From: Chryseobacterium populi
GTDB lineage: Bacteria; Bacteroidota; Bacteroidia; Flavobacteriales; Weeksellaceae
Length of the DNA stretch: 33,849 nt
NCBI RefSeq assembly: GCF_000282115.1
Contig: NZ_AKJY01000092.1
Location: 1 to 33,849, forward strand
Direction of reading: 5' to 3'
Part shown: in pieces, positions 25,229-33,833 of the stretch
How the letters are laid out: each line of letters begins with the position of its first letter
Numbering within the stretch: the first letter of the stretch is position 1
Program-made: the position numbers and the translations under genes
The notes under the pieces: model-generated
What the model saw: only the letters and a program-made list of their open reading frames with translations
Told to the model about the DNA's origin: nothing
Databases searched by the model: none

Positions 25229-27964
25229 TTACTGTATAACCAGCTTTAAAGTGAATAATTTTCTTGTATGCACTTTCACGAAATAGACTCCTTTCGGAAG
25301 ATTTTCATTAACTAAAGAAAAACGCTGGTTGTGGACGTTCTTAGATTCATAGAGTAGATCTCCTGAAGCTGATAACAGCTCGATTTTTTCAATCGGATAA
25401 TCGCTTTTAATGAAAGTTGGTTCACCGGGTTTAGTAGGATTGGGGTATAAGATTACATTTTTCTCCGTACTGTTCTTCACCTCATCGGTTCCCAAAGTAG
25501 ATGAATTCACCTGAAACTGCACCCTGTTTGAAACTTCAGTATAAGAATCATTGGTAAACATTACCATATAATAATTCCCCGGTGTTGCAGGCAGTGCCGT
25601 ACCCGTTAAATTTTTAGTTCCCTGTGTGATTCCGTCAAAATAAGTATAGGAAATAAAATTATCATCCGGGGTCTGAATATTCTGAGGATAAATTCCCAGC
25701 CAGTCTTTGATAATTCCCGGAGAATCCGTCCATGAAGCTGTAATATTTTCACCTAAAGTATAGACCGGCTTATTGATCCATAGTTCTGTAACAATGTCTC
25801 CTACTTTAAAGAAAACTTTCTCTCCGATTGCGGTATAGCCGTCTTCAAGGAAATACTGCGCATAATAATATCCTTTTGGAAGCCCTGTAAAATTAAGTGT
25901 TCCGGAGGTTGCATTCACATAGTCCCATTTTATTGAAGTGTTTGTTCCCGGTGTTTGTCCCATTTTATAGATTCCGATCCAGTCTTTGACCAGATTCGGT
26001 CCGTTAGAAAAATTAATTTTAACTGTTCCGCCTACAGGATAGGTATCTGCTGTAGCTTGCAGTACGACTTTAGGACCTACATAAAAGCTTTTTCTCGGTG
26101 TGATTTCCGTGTAGCCGTCATTGGCAAAAAAACCTGCAAAATACTGTCCTTTATTAGCAAGACCATTATTAAAAGTAGCAGTTCCTGCGGTTTGTCCATT
26201 GGTGTAAGTATATACCTGAGAAGTCACGGATCCCGGAGTCTGTCCTTTTTTATAAATACCTATCCAATCGGTCTGGTTACCAGGGCCGCCTGTATAGGTA
26301 GCCGTGATGGCTTCGTTCTGAAGATATTCTGTTTTATTTAAAGTGAAAGTAGGGTTTGAAACCACGCTTCCTGTAATTTCAAACTGTTTGGCATCGCTCC
26401 AGTCGCTCCATTCAAGGTTTCTGTCTCTGTAGCGGGTTTTCACATAATAAACTCCGTTTGAGATAGAATTGGCAGGGAGAGTAACTTTTGTAATATCAAC
26501 TCCTGCATTTAAGTTTTTAGCTTTGTCCGGCGTTCCGTCTTTTCCGAACCAGTCTTCATAATCCCGGTAAAATTCTTTTTCAATAACGGAAAAGTCAGCT
26601 GCCTTACTGATTAAAAACTGAGTGGTATTTAAAAGTTCTCCGTTTGGCGACGAAAAAGCACTTCCATTTAAAGTTAACGGTAAAGTTATTGTTCCTGAAA
26701 AGGTATTCGTAATAGATGGTTTAGCCGGTTTCTGCTGATTTTTATACCTGTGGAAAGAATCGACCAGCTCATTGTATTTTTTAGTATAAACTCCTCCTAT
26801 TGAATAGCATTCTACATCTACTTTTCCATTGGTAACATCCACTTCGACGATCTGATAGGTCCAGTCTGTCAATGTTTTCTGAACATCATCAAAATCCTGT
26901 TCAGTAGACATTCCCCAATATTGGTCCCAGGCGGTTCCACCGGAAATGATCTGGTAGTTAGGTGTGTTTTTCAGCTGTCCTCTATGGTACAGATGATGGT
27001 GAGCTCCTACGTGCATCAAGTATTTACCTGAGCCTGTCATCAACGGAACAGCAATATCCCTTACCCAGGTTGAAATATCTCCTACATATTGCTCAGCCTG
27101 ATAAGGCCTGTGGCTTAATGAAATAATCCAGTGAACGGTAGGATCGTTGTTTGCTTCATTTAAAATCTGTTGTAGCCAGGTTTGCTGTGCAGCACCCGTG
27201 TGTTCCGAGCTTAAACTGATAAATAAGACATTTCCGGCCTGCTGGGCATAATAATTTTCATTTCCGGAAGAAATATTTTTATACTTGATTTCATCGATAT
27301 AGAAATGGGCATAGTAAGAATTCATTCCCAAACTTCCGTAGGTTTCATGGTTTCCTACCGTAGTCTGAATCGGAAGGTATGGTGATAATTTGATATTCTT
27401 TTTGAAATGCACATTTTCATAATGATCCAGAGTGCCTACATCTACCTGGTCTCCTACCATAAAAGTAAGGGCTACATTATCAGAAGGATCTGAATCCGGC
27501 CCAAATTTCTGCTTTAATTTTTTAAAAGCATTTAATGTCAATGTATCATATCTAGGTTCAGCCTTGATCTGGTTGTCTCCCATTATTAAGAAGCGTATTT
27601 TACCATCAGCTGTAACGGGTTGTCCCGGTAAAGGAAGTGTTCTGAAATTATAAACCGCAGATTCACTGGTCCCGGTTTTTATTTTGTAATAGTATTTTGT
27701 ATTGGGCTGAAGATTGGTGATTTTTGCTGTGTGATAAAAGTAATTGTTATTATATCCCGTATCTGAAAAAATATTGGTAGTTCCCGTAACGGTAACGCTT
27801 AAATTCGAAGGTGAATTACCATAAATAACTGTGGTTTCATTATTTGAGCTTGTTTTCCAATTGACGATCATCGAATTCGGTGTCGGGTTTTGCAAATAGG
27901 GAAACAAAGTCTGCCCAAAAGCCATCTGGACGACAAAAAAGAAAAAGAATACGTAATGTTTCAT
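25229..27964 (-). CDS. Secreted metallophosphoesterase with three DWIGIY repeats and T9SS sorting domain
   Basis: Protein of 911 residues. Order: signal peptide (ending MAFGQ); purple-acid-phosphatase-type fibronectin-like domain (about 20-110); calcineurin-like metallophosphoesterase domain (about 125-375) with metal motifs GDNQ, GDQVD, GNHE, SHRP and GAHHH; a fibronectin-like stretch (about 415-530); three tandem repeats of roughly 90 residues beginning near 538, 632 and 727, each with DWIGIY or DWLGIY and a YTE/YTA motif; and a type A T9SS domain (YPNPTKPGEP to the end). It should hydrolyse phosphoesters at the cell surface or outside. The repeats resemble SKICH-type beta domains by eye. 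It is a lone gene with its own promoter candidate and terminator. Confidence 0.9.
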   Translation of the reverse strand: MKHYVFFFFFVVQMAFGQTLFPYLQNPTPNSMIVNWKTSSNNETTVIYGNSPSNLSVTVTGTTNIFSDTGYNNNYFYHTAKITNLQPNTKYYYKIKTGTSESAVYNFRTLPLPGQPVTADGKIRFLIMGDNQIKAEPRYDTLTLNAFKKLKQKFGPDSDPSDNVALTFMVGDQVDVGTLDHYENVHFKKNIKLSPYLPIQTTVGNHETYGSLGMNSYYAHFYIDEIKYKNISSGNENYYAQQAGNVLFISLSSEHTGAAQQTWLQQILNEANNDPTVHWIISLSHRPYQAEQYVGDISTWVRDIAVPLMTGSGKYLMHVGAHHHLYHRGQLKNTPNYQIISGGTAWDQYWGMSTEQDFDDVQKTLTDWTYQIVEVDVTNGKVDVECYSIGGVYTKKYNELVDSFHRYKNQQKPAKPSITNTFSGTITLPLTLNGSAFSSPNGELLNTTQFLISKAADFSVIEKEFYRDYEDWFGKDGTPDKAKNLNAGVDITKVTLPANSISNGVYYVKTRYRDRNLEWSDWSDAKQFEITGSVVSNPTFTLNKTEYLQNEAITATYTGGPGNQTDWIGIYKKGQTPGSVTSQVYTYTNGQTAGTATFNNGLANKGQYFAGFFANDGYTEITPRKSFYVGPKVVLQATADTYPVGGTVKINFSNGPNLVKDWIGIYKMGQTPGTNTSIKWDYVNATSGTLNFTGLPKGYYYAQYFLEDGYTAIGEKVFFKVGDIVTELWINKPVYTLGENITASWTDSPGIIKDWLGIYPQNIQTPDDNFISYTYFDGITQGTKNLTGTALPATPGNYYMVMFTNDSYTEVSNRVQFQVNSSTLGTDEVKNSTEKNVILYPNPTKPGEPTFIKSDYPIEKIELLSASGDLLYESKNVHNQRFSLVNENLPKGVYFVKVHTRKLFTLKLVIQ

Positions 27965-28041
27965 TAAATTAATTTTTAAGTGGTTTTATATTGAGTTTTA
28001 AATTGTAGGAATAAGAAGGAAACGTGTGTTTATATTTCGTG

Positions 28042-28049
28042 CAAAAGTA
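28042..28049 (-). promoter_or_regulatory. Candidate -7 promoter element for the metallophosphoesterase
   Basis: The minus strand reads TACTTTTG (TAnnTTTG), giving a leader of about 70 bases. No clear -33 TTTG. Confidence 0.4.
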
Positions 28050-28148
28050 GAATTCACATATAAACTCTGTTTCATGCCAACGTAAAGGAAGTGTTAACTT
28101 TTAGGGCTGAAAAAGATGTAAAAAATCTGTATTAATAACATAAAATTA

Positions 28149-28181
28149 TTTGGCATATTCAAAAACTATTTTGTACATTTG
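28149..28181 (+). promoter_or_regulatory. rplS promoter
   Basis: TTTG at 28149-28152 and TACATTTG at 28174-28181, 21 bases apart, match both boxes of the Bacteroidetes sigma-A promoter (TTTG and TAnnTTTG). Predicted start near 28187, leaving a leader of about 64 bases. Confidence 0.65.
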
Positions 28182-28186
28182 CAACC

Positions 28187-28250
28187 TGTTATTCAACCTC
28201 TGACGAAAAGCGTGTAAGTTGCTTAGCTTTAACATTTTATTTTATTAATA
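28187..28250 (+). ncRNA. Candidate ribosomal-protein leader of rplS
   Basis: The predicted 5' leader can fold as AAAGC / bulge GTG / TAAG / loop TTG / CTTA / GCTTT at 28207-28230, a 9-pair hairpin with a one-sided three-base bulge of the sort ribosomal proteins bind. I recall that leader motifs for L19 have been proposed in Flavobacteria, but I could not check the match. Confidence 0.4.
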
Positions 28251-28607
28251 ATGGATTTATTAAAGTACGTACAAGACAAGTACATTACAAAAAAAGAATT
28301 CCCTGAATTCAAAGCAGGTGATACAATCACTGTGTATTACGAAATTAAAGAAGGACAAAAAACAAGAACCCAGTTCTTCAAGGGAACAGTTATCCAATTA
28401 AGAGGTACTGGTTCTACTAAAACTTTCACGATCAGAAAAATGAGTGGTGATGTAGGTGTAGAAAGAGTATTCCCGATCAACATGCCGGCTTTACAAAAAA
28501 TTGAAGTTGACAGAAGAGGTAAAGTTAGAAGATCTAGAATTTATTACTTCAGAGACCTTAGAGGTAAAAAAGCTAGAATCAAAGACGCTGCTTACAAGAA
28601 AAAATAA
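28251..28607 (+). CDS. rplS: 50S ribosomal protein L19
   Basis: Large-subunit protein at the 30S-50S interface. The sequence of 118 residues shows the usual L19 features: FKAGDTITVYYEIKEGQKTRTQFFKGTVIQLRG in the first half, TFTIRKMSGDVGVERVFPINMPALQKIEV in the middle and the basic tail RGKVRRSRIYYFRDLRGKKARIKD. Start at ATG 28251. The gene stands alone with a two-box promoter, a candidate structured leader and a strong terminator, so it is transcribed as a single gene rather than in the rpsP-rimM-trmD-rplS operon of proteobacteria. Autoregulation through the leader is an inference. Confidence 0.98.
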   Translation: MDLLKYVQDKYITKKEFPEFKAGDTITVYYEIKEGQKTRTQFFKGTVIQLRGTGSTKTFTIRKMSGDVGVERVFPINMPALQKIEVDRRGKVRRSRIYYFRDLRGKKARIKDAAYKKK

Positions 28608-28626
28608 TTCAGACAACAACACATAC

Positions 28627-28662
28627 AAAAAGAGGCTGTTCAGCATTGATCAGCCTCTTTTT
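28627..28662 (+). terminator. rplS terminator
   Basis: Arms AAAAAGAGGCTG and CAGCCTCTTTTT (12 bases, perfect) with a 12-base loop, 20 bases past the stop. The stem shares AAAGAGGCTG with the hairpins at both ends of the window. Confidence 0.9.
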
Positions 28663-28757
28663 ATTTTCTTTTTTTTACTCAGAGGCATAAACGCTCAGTT
28701 GAAAAGTTTATTATCCTGCGAAAACCTCAATGGTTGAATGATAAAGATAATATTTAG

Positions 28758-28775
28758 ATTCCTCCGGAATGACAA
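28758..28775. repeat. Fragment of a dispersed palindromic element
   Basis: ATTCC-TCC-GGAAT followed by GACAA, matching the inner palindrome and one arm of the element at 9999-10030. Lies in the gap between rplS and the hydrolase gene. Confidence 0.3.
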
Positions 28776-28813
28776 GCTTGTGTTTATTTTAACGGGTAAA
28801 ATGGTTTATCTGA

Positions 28814-29809
28814 TTATTTGATAAAATCATATAGGGCATTGAAAAATTTAGGATAAACTTCTATATGAGGCAGATGACCTACATTTTCAATTTCCACTAA
28901 TTTTGAGCCTGCAATTTCCTTCTGGGTTTTCTTTCCCAATTCCTGGTACTGCCCCATTTTCGGTTGGAGTTCTTTAGGAGCTCTGTCCTTCCCTATCGCA
29001 GTTCTGTCGCGAGTTCCGATAATTAATAAGGTAGGGACCTTTATATTTTTAAACTCATAACACACCGGCTGATTGTAGATCATATCTGAAGTGAGGGCTG
29101 CATCCCAGGCAACTTTGGGATAATCCGGATGCAGTGCCCAGCCTGCTATCAAATCCAGCCATGGCTGATATTCACTTTTCCATTTATTATCGTAATAAAA
29201 TTTAAGCTGATAATTTTTATAGGTCTCTGCTGTATTTTTTAATTCCGACTGATATGCCTGGTCAATAGTTTGGTAGGCTGCAAAAGTTTTGTAATCTTCA
29301 AGCCCAATAGGGTTTTCCAGGATGAGCTTTTGTACTCTTTCGGGATAGAGCAATGTAAATCTCGTCGCTACCATCCCTCCCATTGAATGGCCTAAAACAA
29401 TGGTTTGATCAATTTTCAGTTCATCTAAAATGGCTTTTGTATTTTCGGCCAGCTGTGAAAAAGAAAACTGATAATTCTGAGGTTTTGACGATTTTCCAAA
29501 TCCTATCTGATCCGGGATGATTACCCTAAATCCTTTATCAGACAAATCTTTTGCGGTTTGTTCCCAATATGCACCGTTAAAGTTCTTTCCATGGAGGAGC
29601 ATTATGATTTTCCCGTTTGACGTTTTAGGTCTTACATCCATATAAGCCATCTTCAAATCATTGTTCTGAGATTTTAAATTAATTAAATGAACTTCATAAG
29701 GGTATTGGTAATCTGATAACATAACATCCATAGGTCTTACCTGTGAAAACATGATTCCAGGCGCAATCGATAACATTCCAATGACAACAGCATTTTTAAA
29801 ATATTTCAT
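28814..29809 (-). CDS. Exported alpha/beta hydrolase
   Basis: Alpha/beta-fold hydrolase of 331 residues with a signal peptide (MKYFKNAVVIGMLSIAPGIMFSQ). The nucleophile serine is in GHSMGGMVA near residue 145, the acid is probably the aspartate of GTRDRTA near 252 and the histidine that of VGHLPHIE near 310. The oxyanion-hole segment LLHGKNFNGAYWEQ near residue 74 and GFRVIIPDQIGFGKSSKP near 94-111 fit the epoxide hydrolase/haloperoxidase-like group, though the reaction cannot be told from sequence. It lies 74 bases downstream of the EamA gene stop on the same strand, past a hairpin, so it may be independently transcribed. Confidence 0.9.
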   Translation of the reverse strand: MKYFKNAVVIGMLSIAPGIMFSQVRPMDVMLSDYQYPYEVHLINLKSQNNDLKMAYMDVRPKTSNGKIIMLLHGKNFNGAYWEQTAKDLSDKGFRVIIPDQIGFGKSSKPQNYQFSFSQLAENTKAILDELKIDQTIVLGHSMGGMVATRFTLLYPERVQKLILENPIGLEDYKTFAAYQTIDQAYQSELKNTAETYKNYQLKFYYDNKWKSEYQPWLDLIAGWALHPDYPKVAWDAALTSDMIYNQPVCYEFKNIKVPTLLIIGTRDRTAIGKDRAPKELQPKMGQYQELGKKTQKEIAGSKLVEIENVGHLPHIEVYPKFFNALYDFIK

Positions 29810-29837
29810 GAAATTTTATTTAAGTATAAAATTAAAA

Positions 29838-29863
29838 AAACCGCTTCAAAAGAAACGGCTTAT
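29838..29863 (-). terminator. Terminator of the EamA transporter gene
   Basis: On the minus strand AAGCCGTTTC-TTTT-GAAGCGGTTTTTTT forms a stem with one mismatch and a long T run, about 20 bases past the stop. Confidence 0.75.
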
Positions 29864-29883
29864 ATGTATTATTTTAAATTTAA

Positions 29884-30861
29884 TTATGATACTTCTGCAA
29901 TGGTAAGTTCTTTTTTTGAAGGCAAATTCATTAAAACAATAGCAAAAAGAATTAAAACAATCCCCAGCCATTGAATCATATCAACATGCTCTCCCAACAG
30001 AACAAAAGCCATTGTAACGGAAACCGGAAGCTCCAGTGAAGAAACAATACTTCCCAAACCTAAGCCTGCATTCGGAAAGCCAATATTAAATAAAATAGGC
30101 GGAATTACAGTTCCGAATAATGCCAGAACCAGACCATACTTCCAAAGTATGGAATAATCAAAAGAACGGATGTGCTGTGTACTTTCTGTAAAATTAAGGT
30201 AAACTGATTTTAACCCGTCGGAATAAAGCGGTCCTATCTGGGCAAAGAACAAAAATGCAAACACAATAATTGAGCCTCCCGAAAGCATGATGATGCTTTT
30301 TCTTAAAACAGGTAAATGGGTAGCTAAAGTATTGGATGTAAACATGGTCAGTGTATAAGAAGCTGCAGCCATTAATCCCCAGAATATTCCATGCCAGTCC
30401 AGCTTTATATCCATATTGATAAGATTGGTAGCCAGAATGGTTCCCACTAAAACAATAATTACGGATACTACTTTTCTTGCGTTCGGTAATTTTTTGGAAA
30501 GAAAGCTTTCTACCACCACACTGAACCAAACAGACTGCATTAAAAGGACAATTGCAATGGAAACATTGATATACTGAACTGCTATATAATAAAATAAGCT
30601 TGTACATCCCAATGAAGTTCCTGCTATCATCAGCATTTTTACTTCTTTTGTGCTTGGCGATGACAGTTTCTGTTTTGATGTGATGGTTTGAATAAAATTC
30701 AGGATCAGCAGACCCACCAATCCTAAGACAAATTGCGATGTAGTAACTTCGGATGTAGTGTAGCCATCATGGTAAGCCATCTTTACAAATGTAGCCAACA
30801 TACCATATATACTGGCTCCGATTCCGACAAACACAACTCCTTTTAGTATATTCTTCTTCAT
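29884..30861 (-). CDS. EamA family (drug/metabolite transporter superfamily) permease
   Basis: Inner-membrane protein of 325 residues with ten predicted spans arranged as two EamA repeats. The repeat ends show the usual motifs: LLMQSVWFSVVVESFLSKKLPNARKVVSVIIVLVGT (about 106-141) and SSLELPVSVTMAFVLLGEHVDMIQWLGIVLILFAIVLMNL (about 275-314). Members export amino acids, nucleosides or other small molecules; the substrate here is unknown. The gene has its own -7 promoter candidate and a terminator, so it is probably a single-gene unit. Confidence 0.93.
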   Translation of the reverse strand: MKKNILKGVVFVGIGASIYGMLATFVKMAYHDGYTTSEVTTSQFVLGLVGLLILNFIQTITSKQKLSSPSTKEVKMLMIAGTSLGCTSLFYYIAVQYINVSIAIVLLMQSVWFSVVVESFLSKKLPNARKVVSVIIVLVGTILATNLINMDIKLDWHGIFWGLMAAASYTLTMFTSNTLATHLPVLRKSIIMLSGGSIIVFAFLFFAQIGPLYSDGLKSVYLNFTESTQHIRSFDYSILWKYGLVLALFGTVIPPILFNIGFPNAGLGLGSIVSSLELPVSVTMAFVLLGEHVDMIQWLGIVLILFAIVLMNLPSKKELTIAEVS

Positions 30862-30881
30862 AGTTTTCCTTTAAAAGCCAG

Positions 30882-30889
30882 CAAAGTTA
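30882..30889 (-). promoter_or_regulatory. Candidate -7 promoter element for the EamA transporter
   Basis: The minus strand reads TAACTTTG (TAnnTTTG), about 20 bases before the ATG at 30861. Confidence 0.4.
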
Positions 30890-30939
30890 CAATATAATAA
30901 TGAACAAAGCATTCCATCATTGTCCTGATAGATAAATAA

Positions 30940-30967
30940 AATCACCCCAGGGATGGCCGGGGTGATT
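30940..30967 (-). terminator. Terminator of the M36 peptidase gene
   Basis: Arms AATCACCCC and GGGGTGATT (9 bases, perfect) with a 10-base loop, followed on the minus strand by TTTATTTAT. It begins 26 bases past the stop. Confidence 0.8.
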
Positions 30968-30993
30968 GTTTACAAAGATTTTATTTAAATCTA

Positions 30994-33597
30994 TTATTTA
31001 TTAACGATAACTTTAGATACAGTATCAATGCCTAAGCCCTTTACTTTAACCATATAAGTTCCGTTGATCATTCTGTCTGTTGAGATCGCTTTTTTAGCAT
31101 CTGTTGAAATTTTATCTTCTGAGGAGATCATTTTTCCTGACATATCATAAATTTCAACACTTACTTTTCCAATGGTATTGCCTGGGAAGTTGATGTAGAA
31201 TTCATTCTTAGCAGGATTCGGATAGATAGAGATCGTATTGTTTTTTACAGTTTTCACTTCATCTGTTGCCAATACACATTCTGCAGGTACTGAGAAATCC
31301 CCCACCTGATCATTGATATTGGTTTTTACTCCTGCCTGTGCATTAAGGCCTAAACCTCTTTTCGCAAAAGTCCTCCAGATCATACATTTGTCTTCTCCGT
31401 TTGTAGTTGCTACCTCAGCAGCTAATATTGCATTTCTGCCGTCAATAAATGTAGGGTTACAAGCCTGAAGTTTTAATGCGTTGGTTACTAACTGTAATAC
31501 TCTTGCACTACCACTATTGGCATTAGCTGTTACATCAGAAGCATATCCGTATTTATTTACATACTGCCAGTGAAGATCCCACAACATAGTCGCCCATACA
31601 AATCCTATAGAGTGTACATCCGGTACAAGAACCCCATTCTGGTTTTGATATTCCATACCATTGGTATCTGCATAGGTATAATCATTGATTGTGAAATCCG
31701 GAGAATATTTTGCAGGTCTGATCCCACCACCTGAATTAGACTGACCGATAACATAAGTCCCGATACCTCTAGGCACTGTAGCATTATCACCTGCTTTATT
31801 TGTTAACATTAAGGCAAAGAAGTCTGACCAGCCTTCACCCATCTGTTCTTTACTGCTTGATGACTGCAAACACGTCCATCCGTTTCCTGTTAATCTGTTG
31901 GAAATACCATGCCCATATTCGTGGGTAACGATTCCGTTATCGAAACTACCATCAGGAGTAACTGCCATTGCAGGATCGTTTTTCAATGTCACATTAACAA
32001 CAGTACCCGCTGTAAGCTGACTCTTAATATACTCACCTTCAGCATTATCAACTAAAACTGAAGGAATCGTGATTGTTCCATCTGTTCCTGCCATTCCTCC
32101 AACAGGGCCTGAAGTTGGGGCATTATAAATTATCGCTGCTACTGCTCCTGCCGTTTGAGCATTTTTAACTTTAGTTACAAAGTCACAGTTTCCTCTTTGC
32201 ACTAAACCGATTTTCCCAGCTAACGTCCCTGCAGGTATTGCCGTACAACCATCTATTACAGAAGACTCTTTTACATCTGCCGTAACTCCTGTTGCATTGA
32301 TAGGGCTTCCAAACTGAGCCGTACCTACAAGCGGTTGACGGGGAACTGCAGCCGCAGGTGCATTATAATAATATATTCTATTAAAACTTGTCCATAAATA
32401 CATTTGCATTCTACCACTACCTCCATCCTGAGGAGTCGCAAAATTAGCATTATTCGTATCTGTTCCATCCTGTGCTTCTGCCTTTACATAATCATTTCCG
32501 GCACCTCCTAAACCAAAGTTAGTATTCTGGAAGTTTCTTGCTGTTTCCGTGAAACCGAATTTGTAAAATATATCATGCACTTTGTTGTTGATATAAAACA
32601 AATTGGTAATTGATGCACTCAGGTTATCCGCAGGTGAAGCATAAAGGTTGAAAGGAAAATTAAAGTTTCTGCTTGCGCCTCCATCCGGTGAAAAGCCTGG
32701 GGTATTTGTTGCATTCATATCTTCATATGCATATACATTGTTACCTCTCGTATAAGTATAATGATTTGTACCGTCATAATGCCATCCTTCAGGTGAAGAA
32801 GCCAACATCCACGGATTATTAACTACTGATCTGGCACCAAATGTAGCCGATTCAATAGGTAATGCAAATACATTATAAGAAGCATTATCAGGAACCAGAA
32901 AGGAAGCAGCCTGATTCTGAAACTCGTTAACGGGGCCTATAAAATTATTTTGTCCTAGTTGTGAATGATCATGTGAATACGCATCAGAATGGAAATTACA
33001 TGATACATTAAGATCATTTTTAGTAATTATTTCCCCTGTATTTGCATTCACCAATACATCCCAAAGACTATGAGATTTTGGTTCCGGTAAAGTAACCTGG
33101 TAAGCCAGCTTCAGAGCTCCCTGATCTTCAACATATACTAATCTTTGCTTAGCTGCATGCCCGCTTTGTGGCTCTGCATCCTGATAACCAAGAATAGGAT
33201 AAGATTTAATTTCTTCTTTTCCTATATTTTCAGCAATCTTCTGGATCGCTGCACTTTTACTAATTGTTGCATTGTTTGGTGTAGAAGAAGTATAATCCTT
33301 CAAAAAACCATCCACATAGTATACAATTTTATTATCCTTAACAAGCGCTGTTCCTACTGCATTATAAACAGGAAGCCCATTATAGGTTTGCTGAAACTTT
33401 ACAACGTTTCCGCTCAATGATCTTGAAGCGTCTACATTATCAATAATAAAATTGGTAAGATCAGATTTTTTATATTCTCTGATTTTATTCTGAGAAATAT
33501 AATCTTTAATAAGCCTTTCATTGTCCTGGGAATACAGGTTGGAAGACTGAAATACTGCGAATACAGCAAATAAAAGAGGTAGAGTTATCTTTTTCAT
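30994..33597 (-). CDS. Secreted M36 (fungalysin-type) metallopeptidase with PA insert and T9SS sorting domain
   Basis: Zinc endopeptidase, expected outside the cell, made as a precursor. Order (from ATG 33597, 867 residues): signal peptide (ending NLYSQ); FTP/PepSY-type propeptide (about 25-190); M36 catalytic domain with a protease-associated insert near 445-530 (GKIGLVQRGNCDFVTKVKNA); zinc motif HEYGHGISNRL near 560 with the third ligand in GEGWSDFF near 587; and a type A T9SS domain (YPNPAKNEFYIN, ending VSKVIVNK). The frame extends to an ATG at 33636, but MYMKKITLPLL marks a normal signal peptide, so the start is 33597 or 33603. It resembles the secreted M36 peptidases of Chryseobacterium and Flavobacterium. 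The gene is transcribed alone. Confidence 0.95.
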   Translation of the reverse strand: MKKITLPLLFAVFAVFQSSNLYSQDNERLIKDYISQNKIREYKKSDLTNFIIDNVDASRSLSGNVVKFQQTYNGLPVYNAVGTALVKDNKIVYYVDGFLKDYTSSTPNNATISKSAAIQKIAENIGKEEIKSYPILGYQDAEPQSGHAAKQRLVYVEDQGALKLAYQVTLPEPKSHSLWDVLVNANTGEIITKNDLNVSCNFHSDAYSHDHSQLGQNNFIGPVNEFQNQAASFLVPDNASYNVFALPIESATFGARSVVNNPWMLASSPEGWHYDGTNHYTYTRGNNVYAYEDMNATNTPGFSPDGGASRNFNFPFNLYASPADNLSASITNLFYINNKVHDIFYKFGFTETARNFQNTNFGLGGAGNDYVKAEAQDGTDTNNANFATPQDGGSGRMQMYLWTSFNRIYYYNAPAAAVPRQPLVGTAQFGSPINATGVTADVKESSVIDGCTAIPAGTLAGKIGLVQRGNCDFVTKVKNAQTAGAVAAIIYNAPTSGPVGGMAGTDGTITIPSVLVDNAEGEYIKSQLTAGTVVNVTLKNDPAMAVTPDGSFDNGIVTHEYGHGISNRLTGNGWTCLQSSSSKEQMGEGWSDFFALMLTNKAGDNATVPRGIGTYVIGQSNSGGGIRPAKYSPDFTINDYTYADTNGMEYQNQNGVLVPDVHSIGFVWATMLWDLHWQYVNKYGYASDVTANANSGSARVLQLVTNALKLQACNPTFIDGRNAILAAEVATTNGEDKCMIWRTFAKRGLGLNAQAGVKTNINDQVGDFSVPAECVLATDEVKTVKNNTISIYPNPAKNEFYINFPGNTIGKVSVEIYDMSGKMISSEDKISTDAKKAISTDRMINGTYMVKVKGLGIDTVSKVIVNK

Positions 33598-33796
33598 ATA
33601 CATTAATAAAGCCGCTAATTTACAAATATTTAACAATCAAAGAATATTTTATTTAATTTATTTTAAAAAAAAACAAAACTTATATTATCTTATATGTTTT
33701 TAGTCACTTTTTAGGGATTATTACCATTTCTGATTTTCCCTTTTCATTTTATTACTTATAGTCATATATTATTAAAAAAGACTTATTATCAACAAT

Positions 33797-33833
33797 AAAA
33801 AAAGAGGCTGTCTCAAAAGGGGCAGTCTTTTTT
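33797..33833. terminator. Hairpin of the GAGGCTGTCTC family at the right window end
   Basis: AAAGAGGCTG-TCTC-AAAA-GGGG-CAGTCTTTTTT folds as a 14-pair stem with some G-U pairs and has A and T runs on both sides. It probably ends a gene lying beyond the window. The piece CTGTCTCAAAA occurs in it and again at 33834-33844. Confidence 0.6.

Noticed and set aside
28501..28737. Short open frame overlapping the end of rplS
   Set aside because: It is a shifted frame of rplS running through its terminator; no recognisable protein features.
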